Source: Gammaproteobacteria bacterium (GTDB lineage: Bacteria; Pseudomonadota; Gammaproteobacteria; Pseudomonadales; Pseudohongiellaceae). Taken from it: a DNA stretch of 64,000 nt. The stretch is taken from NCBI GenBank assembly GCA_021773355.1, contig JAJFKE010000047.1:124001-188000 (forward strand). Reading direction: 5' to 3'. Position numbers and translations under genes: made by a program. Positions 20,578-35,176 of this stretch are shown here, piece after piece. Below the pieces are notes generated by a model, which worked only from the letters and a program-made list of their open reading frames with translations, was not told where the DNA came from and ran no database searches. Every line of letters starts with the position of its first letter. Positions within the stretch are counted from its first letter, which is position 1.

Positions 20578-23190
20578 TTGACCGACACACAAGCCCATAC
20601 TCCCATGATGCAGCAATTTCTGCGCATCAAGGCCCAGCACCAGGACAGTCTGTTGTTCTATCGCATGGGAGATTTTTATGAATTGTTCTTCGACGACGCA
20701 AAAACCGCTTCCACTATTCTCGACATCACCCTAACTGCCAGAGGCAAAACCGCCGGGGAACCAATTCCAATGTGTGGAATTCCCTATCACGCGGCGGATC
20801 GTTATCTGGCGAAATTAGTCGAAACCGGTGTCTCGGTAGCAATCTGCGAGCAAATTGGTGACCCGGCTACCAGCAAGGGGCCGGTGGAGAGGCAAGTAGT
20901 AAGGGTCATCACACCCGGTACAGTCAGTGATGAAGCACTGTTGGATGAACGCAGAGACAACTGCCTGCTGGCCATCTCTGGCTCAGCAACTTCCTCCGCC
21001 GCAGCCGGGGCAAGAAATAAAATTTACGGCATCGCTTTTATGAATATCTCCAGCGGCAGATTCGTGCTCAGTGAGGCATTGGGTCTGGATGCATTAAGCT
21101 CAGAAATTGGTCGCATCAGACCTGCCGAAATATTGATACAAGAGGAACTCACAGAAGTAGACGCTGCGCTGACGCATCCGGCGAAACGTCGACGACCGGT
21201 CTGGGAGTTCGAGTCGGATAATGCGCAGCGAATTCTGAGCGAGCACTTTCACAGCAAAGATCTTTCCGCCTTCGATTGCCAGGATATGACCACGGCGCTA
21301 CAGGCAGCCGGCTGTCTCATCCAATATGCCAGAGAAACCCAGAAATCTGATCTGCCCCATATTCAAGGCATTCAGGTAGAACGACTGGATGACAGTGTGA
21401 TCCTCGATGCCGCCAGCAGGAGAAATCTGGAACTGGACATGAATCTGGCCGGCGGCAGAGACAATACCCTACTTGCGGTTATCGATAGAACTGCGACGGC
21501 AATGGGCAGCAGATTGCTGTCGCGTTGGATTAATCGTCCACTGCGCGAGCGCAGGCAACTGGAGTTGCGGCAACAGGCGGTTTCCGCACTTAAACAAGAT
21601 TACCGCTTTGAAAAACTGCATGAGGTATTAAAAAGCATCGGTGACCTGGAACGAATCCTCGCCCGCCTGGGGCTGCGATCGGCGCGACCACGGGATTTGG
21701 CCAAATTACGCGATGGACTTAAGCTGCTTCCAGAACTACAGCAACAATTGAGTGATACCGAATCGGACTCTATTAAGCAGCTGGCCCTGCTAATCAGTGA
21801 GTTCCCCAAGCAATCGCAGTTGTTAATGAGGGCACTGGAGGAAAACCCGCCGGTGGTTATCCGCGAAGGCGGTGTAATCGCCCAGGGCTTCGATGCCGAG
21901 CTGGATGAATTGCGCAATCTTAGCAGCAACGCCGGCCAGTTTCTGCTGGACCTGGAACTGCAGGAAAAAGAACGAACTGGATTAAGCACATTAAAGGTAG
22001 GTTACAACCGAGTTCACGGCTATTACATCGAGATCAGCAAAGGACAAGCAGACACGGAGTTGCCGGCCGAATACATAAGGCGACAAACCCTAAAAAATGC
22101 CGAACGCTTCATCACTCCCGAACTCAAGGAATTCGAAGACAAAGTGCTTAGTGCGCGCAGCAAATCCCTGAGCCGGGAGAAAGCACTGTATGAGTCTCTG
22201 CTGGAGGAATTGGCCAGCGATCTACGTGGCTTGATCGCCAGTGCGGAAGCCTTGGCAGAACTGGATGTGCTGAACTGCTTCGCGGAGCGAGCGGTAAATT
22301 TGGAATATTGCCAACCGGAATTAAGCGACGAACCTGGAATTATCATTGAAGGCGGAAGACACCCGGTGGTAGAAAAAGTCACGACCGAAACCTTCGTCGC
22401 CAACGACCTCTGCCTTAATCTGCAACAGAAGATGCTAATCATTACCGGGCCCAATATGGGTGGCAAATCCACCTACATGCGACAAACGGCATTGATCGTG
22501 TTACTGGCTCTATGCGGCTCTCACGTCCCTGCCGACGTCGTAAAACTGGGACCCATCGATAGAATATTTACTCGCATAGGCTCTTCCGATGATCTTGCCG
22601 GTGGCCGCTCTACATTCATGGTAGAAATGACGGAGACCGCCAATATTCTGCACAATGCCAGCGCCAATAGCCTGGTGTTAATGGACGAGATCGGTCGCGG
22701 TACCAGTACCTTTGATGGGCTCTCACTTGCCTGGGCAGCCGCGGTGCATATTGCCGAGCAGATTAAGGCTTATACCCTTTTCGCCACGCACTATTTCGAG
22801 CTAACCAGCCTGCCCGAATCTTTCGACAATATTGTGAATGTTCATCTGGACGCGGTTGAGCATGACAACGGCATAGTGTTCTTACATGCAGTAAAATCCG
22901 GCCCAGCTAACCAGAGTTATGGATTGCAGGTTGCGCAACTGGCAGGAATTCCCCGAGCTGTTATACAACGTGCCCGCGATAAGCTACAGCAACTGGAGCA
23001 GGATGCATCGCCGCTGCCAACAACAGCAACCTCCTCGAATCGCACCGCAGTCGAACCCATGCAAAGTGAAATGTTCGCCACCATAGTGCACCCGGCAGTC
23101 GAGTATCTGCAGCGCCTGGATCCCGATGAGATTACTGCCAAAGAAGCCCTGAAAATCCTGTATGAGTTGAAGCAAAAATCTAAGCAGTGA
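20578..23190 (+). CDS. mutS: DNA mismatch repair protein MutS
   Basis: [35 protein letters not shown]...[19 protein letters not shown]...[20 protein letters not shown]; apparent TTG start. Confidence 0.97.
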   Translation: MTDTQAHTPMMQQFLRIKAQHQDSLLFYRMGDFYELFFDDAKTASTILDITLTARGKTAGEPIPMCGIPYHAADRYLAKLVETGVSVAICEQIGDPATSKGPVERQVVRVITPGTVSDEALLDERRDNCLLAISGSATSSAAAGARNKIYGIAFMNISSGRFVLSEALGLDALSSEIGRIRPAEILIQEELTEVDAALTHPAKRRRPVWEFESDNAQRILSEHFHSKDLSAFDCQDMTTALQAAGCLIQYARETQKSDLPHIQGIQVERLDDSVILDAASRRNLELDMNLAGGRDNTLLAVIDRTATAMGSRLLSRWINRPLRERRQLELRQQAVSALKQDYRFEKLHEVLKSIGDLERILARLGLRSARPRDLAKLRDGLKLLPELQQQLSDTESDSIKQLALLISEFPKQSQLLMRALEENPPVVIREGGVIAQGFDAELDELRNLSSNAGQFLLDLELQEKERTGLSTLKVGYNRVHGYYIEISKGQADTELPAEYIRRQTLKNAERFITPELKEFEDKVLSARSKSLSREKALYESLLEELASDLRGLIASAEALAELDVLNCFAERAVNLEYCQPELSDEPGIIIEGGRHPVVEKVTTETFVANDLCLNLQQKMLIITGPNMGGKSTYMRQTALIVLLALCGSHVPADVVKLGPIDRIFTRIGSSDDLAGGRSTFMVEMTETANILHNASANSLVLMDEIGRGTSTFDGLSLAWAAAVHIAEQIKAYTLFATHYFELTSLPESFDNIVNVHLDAVEHDNGIVFLHAVKSGPANQSYGLQVAQLAGIPRAVIQRARDKLQQLEQDASPLPTTATSSNRTAVEPMQSEMFATIVHPAVEYLQRLDPDEITAKEALKILYELKQKSKQ

Positions 23191-23893
23191 ACTGGGGACC
23201 CTCTGATTAACTCCGAACTGCCTCAGGCTTTTGGCTTGTTCCGAGGTTGAGGCGTCTTAGATTTACTTGAGCCCAAACTACAGCCACAATTTCAACAGCA
23301 CGGAGTTTATAGGGTCTGAAAATCGAAACTGAAGCCAGCACTTCATTTAGCCATAGGGTCTGGTTCTGAGATATTCCCACGAAATCTTGAAAACCCTGGC
23401 TTAGATTTATTTTAAATTCAACGCTGAAGTAAGCGCGCCGTAACGCAGATGTTTCCTGGGAACAATCAGGGCCAGGTGCCCGTGAGCAGGGAGCATCTGC
23501 GTTACAGCGGGCGATGAGGTATTCTGCCCAGTCCAGCCGCCAGAAGCCGGGCTATTGCGTGGCTCAATATTTCCTGAGGATATCTCAGGGTCTGGGTAGC
23601 TTCAAGACTGAAGGGCCCTAATCTGTGAGGCGCCGTAATCCTGTGCATGAGACCTCTAATCGGCTGAAACAGCTGAATTCAGGATTAACCTTAGGAACCC
23701 GACCTGCTGATGTAATAAATGCTGCAGCCGGATGGGAAACTGCCGAAAAAAACTGATAGAATGCACGCCGCGAAGCCACGGCAACGGCGGAAAGTTTGCT
23801 TAATTCAAGCCAGTGAAACGCTGGCCAATTGAAGCGCAGAAAATCGAATTTTGAGCTGATTTTTAGCTTAACGAAGCAAGGTTTGGAGACAAC

Positions 23894-24217
23894 ATGACGT
23901 TCATAGTAGGTGATAATTGTATTCGTTGTAAGCACACGGACTGCGTTGAAGTATGCCCGGTGGACTGTTTTTACGAAGGCCCTAATTTCTTGGTAATTCA
24001 CCCGGATGAGTGTATCGATTGTGCGCTTTGCGAGCCAGAATGCCCGGTAGATGCAATCTATGCTGAAGATGAGATACCAGAAAATCAGCAGAATTTTTTA
24101 GCGCTAAATGCGGAATTGGCAGAAATCTGGCCAAATATCACCGAGAAGAAAGACGCTCTGCCTGATGCAGAGGAATGGACTGACAAGACCGACAAACTGC
24201 AATACCTGGAGCGCTAG
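23894..24217 (+). CDS. fdxA: 7Fe ferredoxin FdxA
   Basis: [62 protein letters not shown]. Confidence 0.97.
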   Translation: MTFIVGDNCIRCKHTDCVEVCPVDCFYEGPNFLVIHPDECIDCALCEPECPVDAIYAEDEIPENQQNFLALNAELAEIWPNITEKKDALPDAEEWTDKTDKLQYLER

Positions 24218-24264
24218 CGCTGCAGCGTCGCCCTGTTTAATTTATTGTTTTACACCCTTCTGCA

Positions 24265-24287
24265 AGCTACCTGACCCTGAGGTAGCT
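24265..24287. terminator. Convergent fdxA/nlpD hairpin
   Basis: AGCTACCT-GACCCTG-AGGTAGCT, perfect 8-bp stem; no T-run, so terminator function is only inferred from position. Confidence 0.35.
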
Positions 24288-25236
24288 ATCTTGAAGGCAA
24301 GAACCTCGACGGATCAACCGAGTCACCGTCTTCACGAATCTCAAAGTGCAACATCGAAATTCCAGCCGGATTCTCACCAATCTCGGCAATCTTCTCACCT
24401 GCTAGTACTTGACTGCCTTCGCTCACTAACATCACGCTATTGTGCGCATAGGCACTCAGGTAGCGATCGCTGTGACGAATTATGATCAGGTCACCAGTTC
24501 CCTGAATACCGCGACCGGAATACACCACTTCGCCATCTCCAGCCGCCAGCACCGGGTCTCCGCTTCTACCGCCAATATCTACACCCTTATTGATACCTGT
24601 CTGGAAACCTCTTAACAAACGCCCCTGATGGGGCCACTGCCATTGTAGCGTCCTCGCCGACGCTGCTACTGGCTGCCGCAACACCGCAGCAGAAGAACTG
24701 CTACCTGCACGTGCTCTGGCCACGGAATTATTGCTCACTGCGGTACCCAGATTAGAGTTAGACAGGGTACTTGAGCCTGCACCGATGTTGTTGAGATTTA
24801 GATTTATCTGTTGGTCGACGAATATCGTATAAGGCGGGTTCAAACCGTTAGCTATTGCCAAACTACGGAAATCCAGGTCATATTGGAAGGCAATTGAAAA
24901 CAGAGTATCCCCGGAACGAACTCGATGAGAGCTGGCACTATTGGGAGTCGGGGCAGCCGAACTCTGAGCCGGTGTTCGAGCTATCGCCGCTGTGGTGGCA
25001 GTAGTGGTCGATCTATTAGCGCTGGAAGAAGAGACTGTTACTGGTCTGGAATTTTCGATTCTAAGGCTGCTATCCGGCGTAGAACTGTCGACAATAATAG
25101 GTGCATTAACTACCTGCCGCTCTCCCTGATCGGAAACCGGTGCCTGGTAATTTCCACCACAGGCACTAATCAGCAGTAGCAGCCCCGAGAAAACGGATAC
25201 AGCATAGGCACGTGAATGTTTATTCTGCACAAGCAT
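24286..25236 (-). CDS. nlpD: Murein hydrolase activator NlpD-like lipoprotein (LysM + M23)
   Basis: MLVQNKHSRAYAVSVFSGLLLLISACGG lipobox; HRVRSGDTLFSIAFQYDLDFRSLAIANGL LysM; NKGVDIGGRSGDPVLAAGDGEVVYSG...LHFEIR M23. Confidence 0.92.
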   Translation of the reverse strand: MLVQNKHSRAYAVSVFSGLLLLISACGGNYQAPVSDQGERQVVNAPIIVDSSTPDSSLRIENSRPVTVSSSSANRSTTTATTAAIARTPAQSSAAPTPNSASSHRVRSGDTLFSIAFQYDLDFRSLAIANGLNPPYTIFVDQQINLNLNNIGAGSSTLSNSNLGTAVSNNSVARARAGSSSSAAVLRQPVAASARTLQWQWPHQGRLLRGFQTGINKGVDIGGRSGDPVLAAGDGEVVYSGRGIQGTGDLIIIRHSDRYLSAYAHNSVMLVSEGSQVLAGEKIAEIGENPAGISMLHFEIREDGDSVDPSRFLPSR

Positions 25237-25237
25237 A

Positions 25238-26143
25238 CTAATCAGATTTTTCCTGCGGATGAGAAGCGAAAACTGTGTGCAGTAATACAACAACTGCAAC
25301 TCCCAACACAATAGTAATTGAGGATGCTAGTAACATCGGAGAATCGGTGCTCTGCTGCCATGGCCAGAGTGCTGACAGGGAGCCCAGCAACATGCCCGTA
25401 ATAAAACCATAACTAAGCTGATGATGTTTCAGTAATAACCAGGTCAAAATTCGGGAAAAAATCAACAGCCCAGTAGCACAGCCAAGAACGAATACCAGAA
25501 TATAGGGCCAATTAAATTCCACCAGCGCGCCAAGAATAAATTCGTACACACCCAATAGCAGCAGAATAAATGCACCAGAAAGTCCTGGTAGTATCATTGC
25601 GCTTATGGCGATTGCACCGCTAAAAAATACATAAATCAGAGACAGTTCCGCCGAGCGTGGACTTATGAAACCGATTAACGTTGCCAACAACAAGCCCAGC
25701 AAAAGTGCGAGAATATTTTGCCAGGCGTTGAGGGTGAATTCGTTTTTTAAAAGCCAGGTGGAAGACAGTACCATGCCAATGAAAAAAGCCATTAAGGGCG
25801 GGAAATAATTTTCCAAAAGAAACAACACGGTGTTCGCCGACAGCAGTAATCCCGAGAGAATTCCCATTGCCAGTATCAACAAAAAACCGCCATTCACGTA
25901 CTGCCATGCCTCAGAGATTCGACCAGTAAACAACAAGCTGCAAGCGCGCAAGTCTATCGCGCTAATTGAAAAAACCAGTTGATCATAAATCTTTGTGATC
26001 ACGGCGATGGTGCCACCAGAAATGCCAGGCACGGAATCGCCCAAACCCATGGCTACGCCTTTCAGGTATAACATTATTTTGCCGCGCAGAGAATTAAGCG
26101 AGGTCCGGAATTTTTGATCATGCGTGCTTGAGTTGTTAGACAT
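25238..26143 (-). CDS. DUF368 membrane protein (family reported to include undecaprenyl-phosphate translocases)
   Basis: LKGVAMGLGDSVPGISGGTIAVITKIYDQLV; polytopic; second inverted-repeat-like ISAMILPGLSGAFILLLLGVYEFILGAL. Confidence 0.85.
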   Translation of the reverse strand: MSNNSSTHDQKFRTSLNSLRGKIMLYLKGVAMGLGDSVPGISGGTIAVITKIYDQLVFSISAIDLRACSLLFTGRISEAWQYVNGGFLLILAMGILSGLLLSANTVLFLLENYFPPLMAFFIGMVLSSTWLLKNEFTLNAWQNILALLLGLLLATLIGFISPRSAELSLIYVFFSGAIAISAMILPGLSGAFILLLLGVYEFILGALVEFNWPYILVFVLGCATGLLIFSRILTWLLLKHHQLSYGFITGMLLGSLSALWPWQQSTDSPMLLASSITIVLGVAVVVLLHTVFASHPQEKSD

Positions 26144-26174
26144 GGTCAAGTCGTTGAATGTTTGGATATCAAGT

Positions 26175-26912
26175 TTAGTGATGCAGCTGACCGACAAGAA
26201 GAGGCACAAAGCGTACAGCCTCCAGCACCTCGGCGCTAAAATCATCACCATGGCGTGTGATCAGCTGCAACTCCTGCTGGTTATCACCGCCGACAGGAAT
26301 TACCAGGCGGCCACCTTGCTTAAGCTGCTGAAATAATTCGCGGGGAATCTGTTGCGGCGCTGCCGTAGTAATAATGGCATCGAAAGGTCCATTGTTTTCC
26401 CAACCGGCACTGCCGTCGCCATGACGGAAGTTAATGTTGCGAAGCTTGAGTAATTTCAAATTTTTCCTGGCGCGGTCAAGTAACGGTTTGATGCGCTCCA
26501 CCGTGTGTACAGTTTTTGCAAGTTGCGCCATCACTGCTGTTTGATAGCCACATCCGGTTCCAATCTCTAACACCGACTCTACCGCGCCACTCTTCAGCAA
26601 GGCTTCGGTCATCCTTGCTACTACGTAGGGCTGGGAAATGGTTTGATTGTGTCCAATCGGAAGTGCTACATCCTCATAGGCGCGATGTGACAAAGCCTCA
26701 TCGAGAAATATATGCCTTGGCGTGGAGCGAATTATGTCCAGCACTTCCATGCTGTTAATTCCCTGATCGATCAATCTGCCCAGAAGTCGTTCTCGGGTAC
26801 GCTGCGAGGTCATCCCGATTCCGCTCAAATTTGGCCTATTATTTCCATTACTGCTCAAAGCTGAATTCCTTTGTGATCGATCATGATTACTGTCTTGGCT
26901 CAGCGGTGACAC
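26175..26912 (-). CDS. pcm: Protein-L-isoaspartate O-methyltransferase
   Basis: [59 protein letters not shown]. Confidence 0.93.
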   Translation of the reverse strand: MSPLSQDSNHDRSQRNSALSSNGNNRPNLSGIGMTSQRTRERLLGRLIDQGINSMEVLDIIRSTPRHIFLDEALSHRAYEDVALPIGHNQTISQPYVVARMTEALLKSGAVESVLEIGTGCGYQTAVMAQLAKTVHTVERIKPLLDRARKNLKLLKLRNINFRHGDGSAGWENNGPFDAIITTAAPQQIPRELFQQLKQGGRLVIPVGGDNQQELQLITRHGDDFSAEVLEAVRFVPLLVGQLHH

Positions 26913-28068
26913 AGAGCTCCCTTAGCAAACTGGTAGCATAGGCTCCCTTTACCAGACTGAAGTCCAGCAACAAGTCCTGACTAGCCTGCGTTGGCCTAGT
27001 GTCCTCAGGCAACCTGGGGTCACTCTGCATCCACTGCCAGCTCAAATCAACTGGCCGAAAGCGAAAGCTTCTGCGTGAGGCCTGCAATCCGAAGTGCCGC
27101 AGCCCTGCCATCAGGACGCCAAATTGTCCGTATACCGCATCTTCAATATCGGCCGCTTCGCCGCTGCTTACATATTTATCTTTGCTGTCTTGCAATCCCG
27201 GCAACAGGCCAGTGATATGAATATCGAAACCATCCAGCCTCTGCTGTAGCAACTGATCCCAGTCTGATTCGCTTTTCAGCAGGAAGCAGCGATCCGTACC
27301 ATCAAGATTCAATACATCGCCAGACCGGTATTTATTCCAGCTACCCTGTTGCAATCTGTTGGACAATAGCTGATTGAACAGGTATGAGCGCGCCGCAGAA
27401 AACAACATGCCGCGTTTAAATCTTTGCTTAGGCATGACGGAACGGCCGCCAATGGCAGGTTCTATACCCAGCTCAGACTGCATCAGAGTCTGAACCTGAG
27501 TCAAATTAGTTAAGTTATGACCAAAACGCTGTGAACCAAAATAATTGGGCACACCTGCGGTTTTGATTGTATTGAGTCTTGCTTCGAAATCTGCTTGCGG
27601 GCCCTGACAATTTCGCAGCCTGATTTGAAAATGATTAGACTTATGGCTACCGATCTTGATTTTGCGCGAGTTGCGATGCCGCTCCAGTATTTGCAAAGAC
27701 TCGTTCTCGAATTGATTCAGCGTCACTTCTTTATCTGCTGCCAGTTGTAAACTAAACCACTGCTTGGTTTCGGCTCTGCGATCCTTCATCCCTGCGTATC
27801 CAATGGCTGATCGATGTACGCCGGTCACCTCGCTGAGCCGCTTGACAACATCAACTGTAGAATGGTCTGTCTTTTTAACGCGTATGCAGAGGTGCTCGCC
27901 CTGTTCAGAGAATTCGAAACCCAATTGCTCATCGACACGGAAATCCAAATATTCTCGTTTAAGAATGGCGCCTAAATCTGGGGAGCCATGAGCAAAAGCA
28001 AGGCTATCCAGCCCGGTAAATTCCACCGGCTGAAGAATTGATGATTGCGCAGCAGTTGCCTCAGGCAT
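26887..28068 (-). CDS. truD: tRNA pseudouridine synthase D
   Basis: [71 protein letters not shown]. Confidence 0.93.
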   Translation of the reverse strand: MPEATAAQSSILQPVEFTGLDSLAFAHGSPDLGAILKREYLDFRVDEQLGFEFSEQGEHLCIRVKKTDHSTVDVVKRLSEVTGVHRSAIGYAGMKDRRAETKQWFSLQLAADKEVTLNQFENESLQILERHRNSRKIKIGSHKSNHFQIRLRNCQGPQADFEARLNTIKTAGVPNYFGSQRFGHNLTNLTQVQTLMQSELGIEPAIGGRSVMPKQRFKRGMLFSAARSYLFNQLLSNRLQQGSWNKYRSGDVLNLDGTDRCFLLKSESDWDQLLQQRLDGFDIHITGLLPGLQDSKDKYVSSGEAADIEDAVYGQFGVLMAGLRHFGLQASRRSFRFRPVDLSWQWMQSDPRLPEDTRPTQASQDLLLDFSLVKGAYATSLLRELCVTAEPRQ

Positions 28069-28564
28069 TACCAGCTAACAGAACCACTGCCGTACAGGCA
28101 ATTCCTTCCTTCCGACCAATGGCGCCCAACCCTTCCGTGGTCGTGGCTTTAAGATTGACCTGTTGTTCAGGCAGCTCCAACAAATTAGCTAAGCTGGAAA
28201 TCATATTTATTCTATGCGGACTCAATGTAGGCACTTCAGCTACCACGGTAATATCAACATTTACCAGATATAGTTGCCGTGAATCCATCATCGTCAGCAC
28301 CTGATTGAGCAAGCCACCACTTGCAGCACCAGAATACTGTGCATCGGTATCGGGGAAATGCTGGCCAATGTCTCCCTCTCCTAACGCACCTAATATGGCG
28401 TCACATACTGCGTGTAAAATTACATCACCGTCTGAATGTGCCAACAGGGTGAGTTTATCCGGCAGGGCCAGACCAGCCAGCACCAGAGGCTTGGTTTCAT
28501 CGAAATGCTCACTGAAGCGATGCACGTCGTAGCCATGCCCTATACGTAGTTTATTTGGATTCAT
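28061..28564 (-). CDS. ispF: 2-C-methyl-D-erythritol 2,4-cyclodiphosphate synthase
   Basis: LRIGHGYDVHRFSE...LTLLAHSDGDVILHAVCDAILGALGEGDIGQHFPDTDAQYSGA. Confidence 0.96.
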   Translation of the reverse strand: MNPNKLRIGHGYDVHRFSEHFDETKPLVLAGLALPDKLTLLAHSDGDVILHAVCDAILGALGEGDIGQHFPDTDAQYSGAASGGLLNQVLTMMDSRQLYLVNVDITVVAEVPTLSPHRINMISSLANLLELPEQQVNLKATTTEGLGAIGRKEGIACTAVVLLAGNA

Positions 28565-29276
28565 CTTCGTCCGCCTGTGATTGAAGTATGTGACCGGCCA
28601 ATAATAAATCCGCCTCGTGGGTTATTTTGATGTTGTCTTTATTTCCTGCCACCATGACAGGTTTATACCCAGCCAATTCAATCGCCAACGCCTCGTCAGT
28701 TACGCAAGCGCCTGTAGTTACCACTGATTCGATAGCTTCTCTGAGCGAAGAATAGCGAAACATCTGCGGCGTCAGTGCATTCCAATATGACCCACGATCA
28801 ACGGTTTCCATTACCACGGAATTTTCATCCACTCTTTTTAAGGTATTATCTACTGCAGAACCCAACAATCCTCCTATTGGGTGCTGTGCGACGCTGGCGA
28901 TCAGGTTTTCAATGTCAGCCGAGCGCACACAAGGTCTTACGGCATCGTGCACCATTACCCAATCATCATTCTGCGCCACAGCTAAAAGGCTATTCAAGCC
29001 ATTTAGAACAGATCGATACCTCTCGTCACCACCCATAACAATCTCTATTCGGTCTTCAAGTTCCCCCTCAATCTGCGTCTGAATCTTCGGCCAAAATAGA
29101 TCTTCAGGATGCAGTACGACTATGATCTTCTGTATAGCGGTGACAGCATTCAGACGACGCAAGGAATGCAGAATTAGCGGGACACCATGGATTGTATGGT
29201 ACTGCTTCGGGATATTCGATCCCATGCGGCGACCGACACCAGCAGCTGGCAAGACAGCCCAAATAGTCATAATCAT
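28551..29276 (-). CDS. ispD: 2-C-methyl-D-erythritol 4-phosphate cytidylyltransferase
   Basis: IWAVLPAAGVGRRMGSNIPKQYHTIHGVPLILHSLRRL...VMVHDAVRPCV. Confidence 0.96.
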   Translation of the reverse strand: MIMTIWAVLPAAGVGRRMGSNIPKQYHTIHGVPLILHSLRRLNAVTAIQKIIVVLHPEDLFWPKIQTQIEGELEDRIEIVMGGDERYRSVLNGLNSLLAVAQNDDWVMVHDAVRPCVRSADIENLIASVAQHPIGGLLGSAVDNTLKRVDENSVVMETVDRGSYWNALTPQMFRYSSLREAIESVVTTGACVTDEALAIELAGYKPVMVAGNKDNIKITHEADLLLAGHILQSQADEDESK

Positions 29277-29316
29277 GTCTTCTTTGCAAAATGAGCCCGA
29301 CGAAACTCTGGGCTGA

Positions 29317-29595
29317 TTATTGTTTGGCAGGCACTAGCAAATAAAAAGTTTCACCCTTCTCTATCATGCCGAGTTCGGACCTGGCTCTTTCTTCCACGGC
29401 TTCCAGCCCGTTCTTAAGATCCAGCACTTCGATTTCAACCAGCTTATTGCGCTGCTGAAGTTGCTCATTGCCGGCTCGTTGCTCCTGCAACTCAAGCTCC
29501 AATAGTTTTAAACTACGCACACCGTCGTCACCAAGCCAAAGTTGGTATTGCAGTACCAGAAACGCAAATGCGAGAAAACCGAACAATACTTTCAT
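29317..29595 (-). CDS. ftsB: Cell division protein FtsB
   Basis: LQYQLWLGDDGVRSLKLLELELQEQRAGNEQLQQRNKLVEIEVLDLKNGLEAVEERARSELGMIEKGETFYL. Confidence 0.93.
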   Translation of the reverse strand: MKVLFGFLAFAFLVLQYQLWLGDDGVRSLKLLELELQEQRAGNEQLQQRNKLVEIEVLDLKNGLEAVEERARSELGMIEKGETFYLLVPAKQ

Positions 29596-29660
29596 AAGCT
29601 TCTTTGCTGGATTATAGAGCTCAAGGTTGCTAGCAACGTCTCACTCCAGAGCGGCCAGGC

Positions 29661-30968
<1,308 letters not shown>

Positions 30969-31017
30969 TTATGAAAGTTACTTAATTCTAAAAGAGAAGT
31001 TAAACATAGGCCAAATA

Positions 31018-31863
31018 TCAGGCTGTATCGATATCTGGCAGGGACTTGATGAGGGTGTCCAGGTCCCGCATTTGCTGTAAGAAGGGTCGAATACTGTCCA
31101 AACGTAGGGCGCAAGGTCCGTCGCATAGCGCCTTGTCGGGATCTGGGTGGGCCTCGATAAACAAGCCCGCAATGCCTTGAGACAGTCCTGCACGGGAAAG
31201 CGAGGTGACATCGGCTCGACGCCCGTCAGCGGCATCGGCGAGTCCACCTGGTTTCTGCAAGGCATGGGTTGCGTCGAACATCAACGGGCAAGCAAATTGC
31301 TTCATTACAGAAAAGCCCAACATATCAACCACCAGATTGTTATAACCGAAACTGCTGCCGCGCTCACAGAGGATTATTCGATCATTGCCTGCCGTCTCGA
31401 ATTTCTTAACTATATGCCCCATCTCCTGTGGAGCCAGGAACTGTGCCTTCTTAATATTGATAACGGCGCCGCTTTTCGCCATGGCCACCACCAGATCTGT
31501 CTGCCGCGACAGAAATGCGGGTAGTTGCAAGATATCCGCCACTTCACTTGCTGGCTGGACCTGTGCAACTTCGTGGACATCGGTAATTATTGGTACGGAG
31601 AATTGCTGTTTCACTTCAGCGAGGATTTTCAAACCTTCTTCGAGGCCGGGACCGCGGTAGGATGCTACCGAGGAACGGTTGGCCTTATCGAAGGAGGCCT
31701 TGAACACATAGGGGATATTGAGCTCTGTGCTGACAGTATGAAATTGCTCGGCAACAGTCATGGCCAAATCGCGAGATTCAAGCACATTCATCCCGGCAAA
31801 CAGGACGAAGGGCTGATCGTTGGCAATAGTAAAATTCCCAAGCTTGATTTGCTTCGCTGTCAT
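31018..31863 (-). CDS. kdsA: 3-deoxy-8-phosphooctulonate synthase
   Basis: [31 protein letters not shown]...[19 protein letters not shown]...[11 protein letters not shown]. Confidence 0.97.
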   Translation of the reverse strand: MTAKQIKLGNFTIANDQPFVLFAGMNVLESRDLAMTVAEQFHTVSTELNIPYVFKASFDKANRSSVASYRGPGLEEGLKILAEVKQQFSVPIITDVHEVAQVQPASEVADILQLPAFLSRQTDLVVAMAKSGAVINIKKAQFLAPQEMGHIVKKFETAGNDRIILCERGSSFGYNNLVVDMLGFSVMKQFACPLMFDATHALQKPGGLADAADGRRADVTSLSRAGLSQGIAGLFIEAHPDPDKALCDGPCALRLDSIRPFLQQMRDLDTLIKSLPDIDTA

Positions 31864-31893
31864 GAATCCGTACCGAGTCCTATACTGTGCTGC

Positions 31894-33633
<1,740 letters not shown>

Positions 33634-33734
33634 TTACAGCCTACCAGAAGCCCTTCCATAGAACAATCTGAAATGTCATTTGGGAGACTTATTGTGCGAA
33701 CAAGTCCCGGCAATGCTATGACTACATTTTCCCA

Positions 33735-35093
33735 CTAAACCCGAATCATCAGCTTCGGTCTATTCCACTCCAGCAACATACCGGGCTCGCCAGCCTTCGC
33801 GGCAAAATTTTCGCTAACTCCCACACCTGGTATACATACCAAATCATCGCCACTATACAGCAATGGCATACGGTCTCTTAGCCAGGGCTCCATATCGACC
33901 TCCTGCAATATCTTTTTAAGGGATTTGCTGGGACGGCCACTAAGTTGGCAGTATTCTCCTCCACGCCGATAGCGAATTTTCAATTCCGTGCAGGCAGTCA
34001 CCGATACTCCGCGGCCTTCGGCTTGACGACTGCATAGACTGCCATTGTTTGCCAGAGGTCGTTCCCTCTGCCTACTTGCATCCCAAGCTTGCTGCAGCTG
34101 CTCTTCAGCAGTCTCACTCGAAAATTCATCAGGCTGTAATGCGTACAAGCGATTTTTGTAACGCTGTAATTGAAATCCGGGCCCCATGAATCTACTGCTT
34201 GCGCTGCCGAGCAATACTTCCTTGCTTAGCTGCTGTAGTCGGTTCCAACCTAGTTCAGGCAATCCCAATCCGGCTAACCAGTGGCGCAGTAGATTGCGTC
34301 TTCTGGGTTCCGATAAGATCAATATCTTGTCGATATCGACAATGGATTTGCACGCGGTGGATACCAACGCCAAGTCAAGCGACGCCAGCTCCTGCATCAA
34401 GCTCTCACTTTCCTGCGCTAGCAGCGCCGCTTTGTTCCAGCTTTCTCTGTAACCAGGCCATCTGGATTCAATCAATGGCAGCACACTATGCCGGCAATAA
34501 TTACGGTCGTGATTTTCATCGCGGTTAGAGTGATCTTCGATCCATTTTAGCTGCATGTGCTTTGCATACAGCAACAGATCCTGTCGGTCGAAGCCAAGCA
34601 GGGGGCGCAGTAGAGTGCCCTTGCCTAACTCACGGGAGCGCGGAATGCCACTAAGGCCGCGACTACCGGAACCCCGCATGAGACGCAGCAGCAAGGTTTC
34701 CATCTGATCGTCCCGGTGGTGTGCCAGCAGCAGCACCTCTCCGGTTTTCAGTGCCTCGCGGAAAGCCTGATAGCGCGCTTCCCTGGCAGCATTTTCCACG
34801 CCGGATATTGTAGCGACGTCCACCGCAATACTGTTGAATTCAATATTCAGTTGTTGGCATAGTGCCGCACAATGAAGTTGCCACTCGTTCGCCCTGTCTT
34901 GCAGTTGATGGTTGACATGAAGTGCACGCAGGCGGAAATTTACTTTCGACTGCGCTGACAATTCCACCAAGCTATGCAACAGTACAGTAGAATCCAGGCC
35001 GCCACTGAGAGCGACAAGCACAGACGGACAGGAAGCTATTTCCAATAGTGCTTCCTGTAATTTTTCTTGAAATAACTGCGGGGAATAACTCAT
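33735..35093 (-). CDS. tilS: tRNA(Ile)-lysidine synthetase
   Basis: CPSVLVALSGGLDSTVLLHSLVEL...LAHHRDDQMETLLLRLMRGSGSRGLSGIP. Confidence 0.94.
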   Translation of the reverse strand: MSYSPQLFQEKLQEALLEIASCPSVLVALSGGLDSTVLLHSLVELSAQSKVNFRLRALHVNHQLQDRANEWQLHCAALCQQLNIEFNSIAVDVATISGVENAAREARYQAFREALKTGEVLLLAHHRDDQMETLLLRLMRGSGSRGLSGIPRSRELGKGTLLRPLLGFDRQDLLLYAKHMQLKWIEDHSNRDENHDRNYCRHSVLPLIESRWPGYRESWNKAALLAQESESLMQELASLDLALVSTACKSIVDIDKILILSEPRRRNLLRHWLAGLGLPELGWNRLQQLSKEVLLGSASSRFMGPGFQLQRYKNRLYALQPDEFSSETAEEQLQQAWDASRQRERPLANNGSLCSRQAEGRGVSVTACTELKIRYRRGGEYCQLSGRPSKSLKKILQEVDMEPWLRDRMPLLYSGDDLVCIPGVGVSENFAAKAGEPGMLLEWNRPKLMIRV

Positions 35094-35176
35094 GATTTGG
35101 GGGTATGCCAGCGATTGAATCAGCGCATCGAGGGCCGGTCAGGGTATAAAAGAATTACCACCTAAATTGTTGACGA

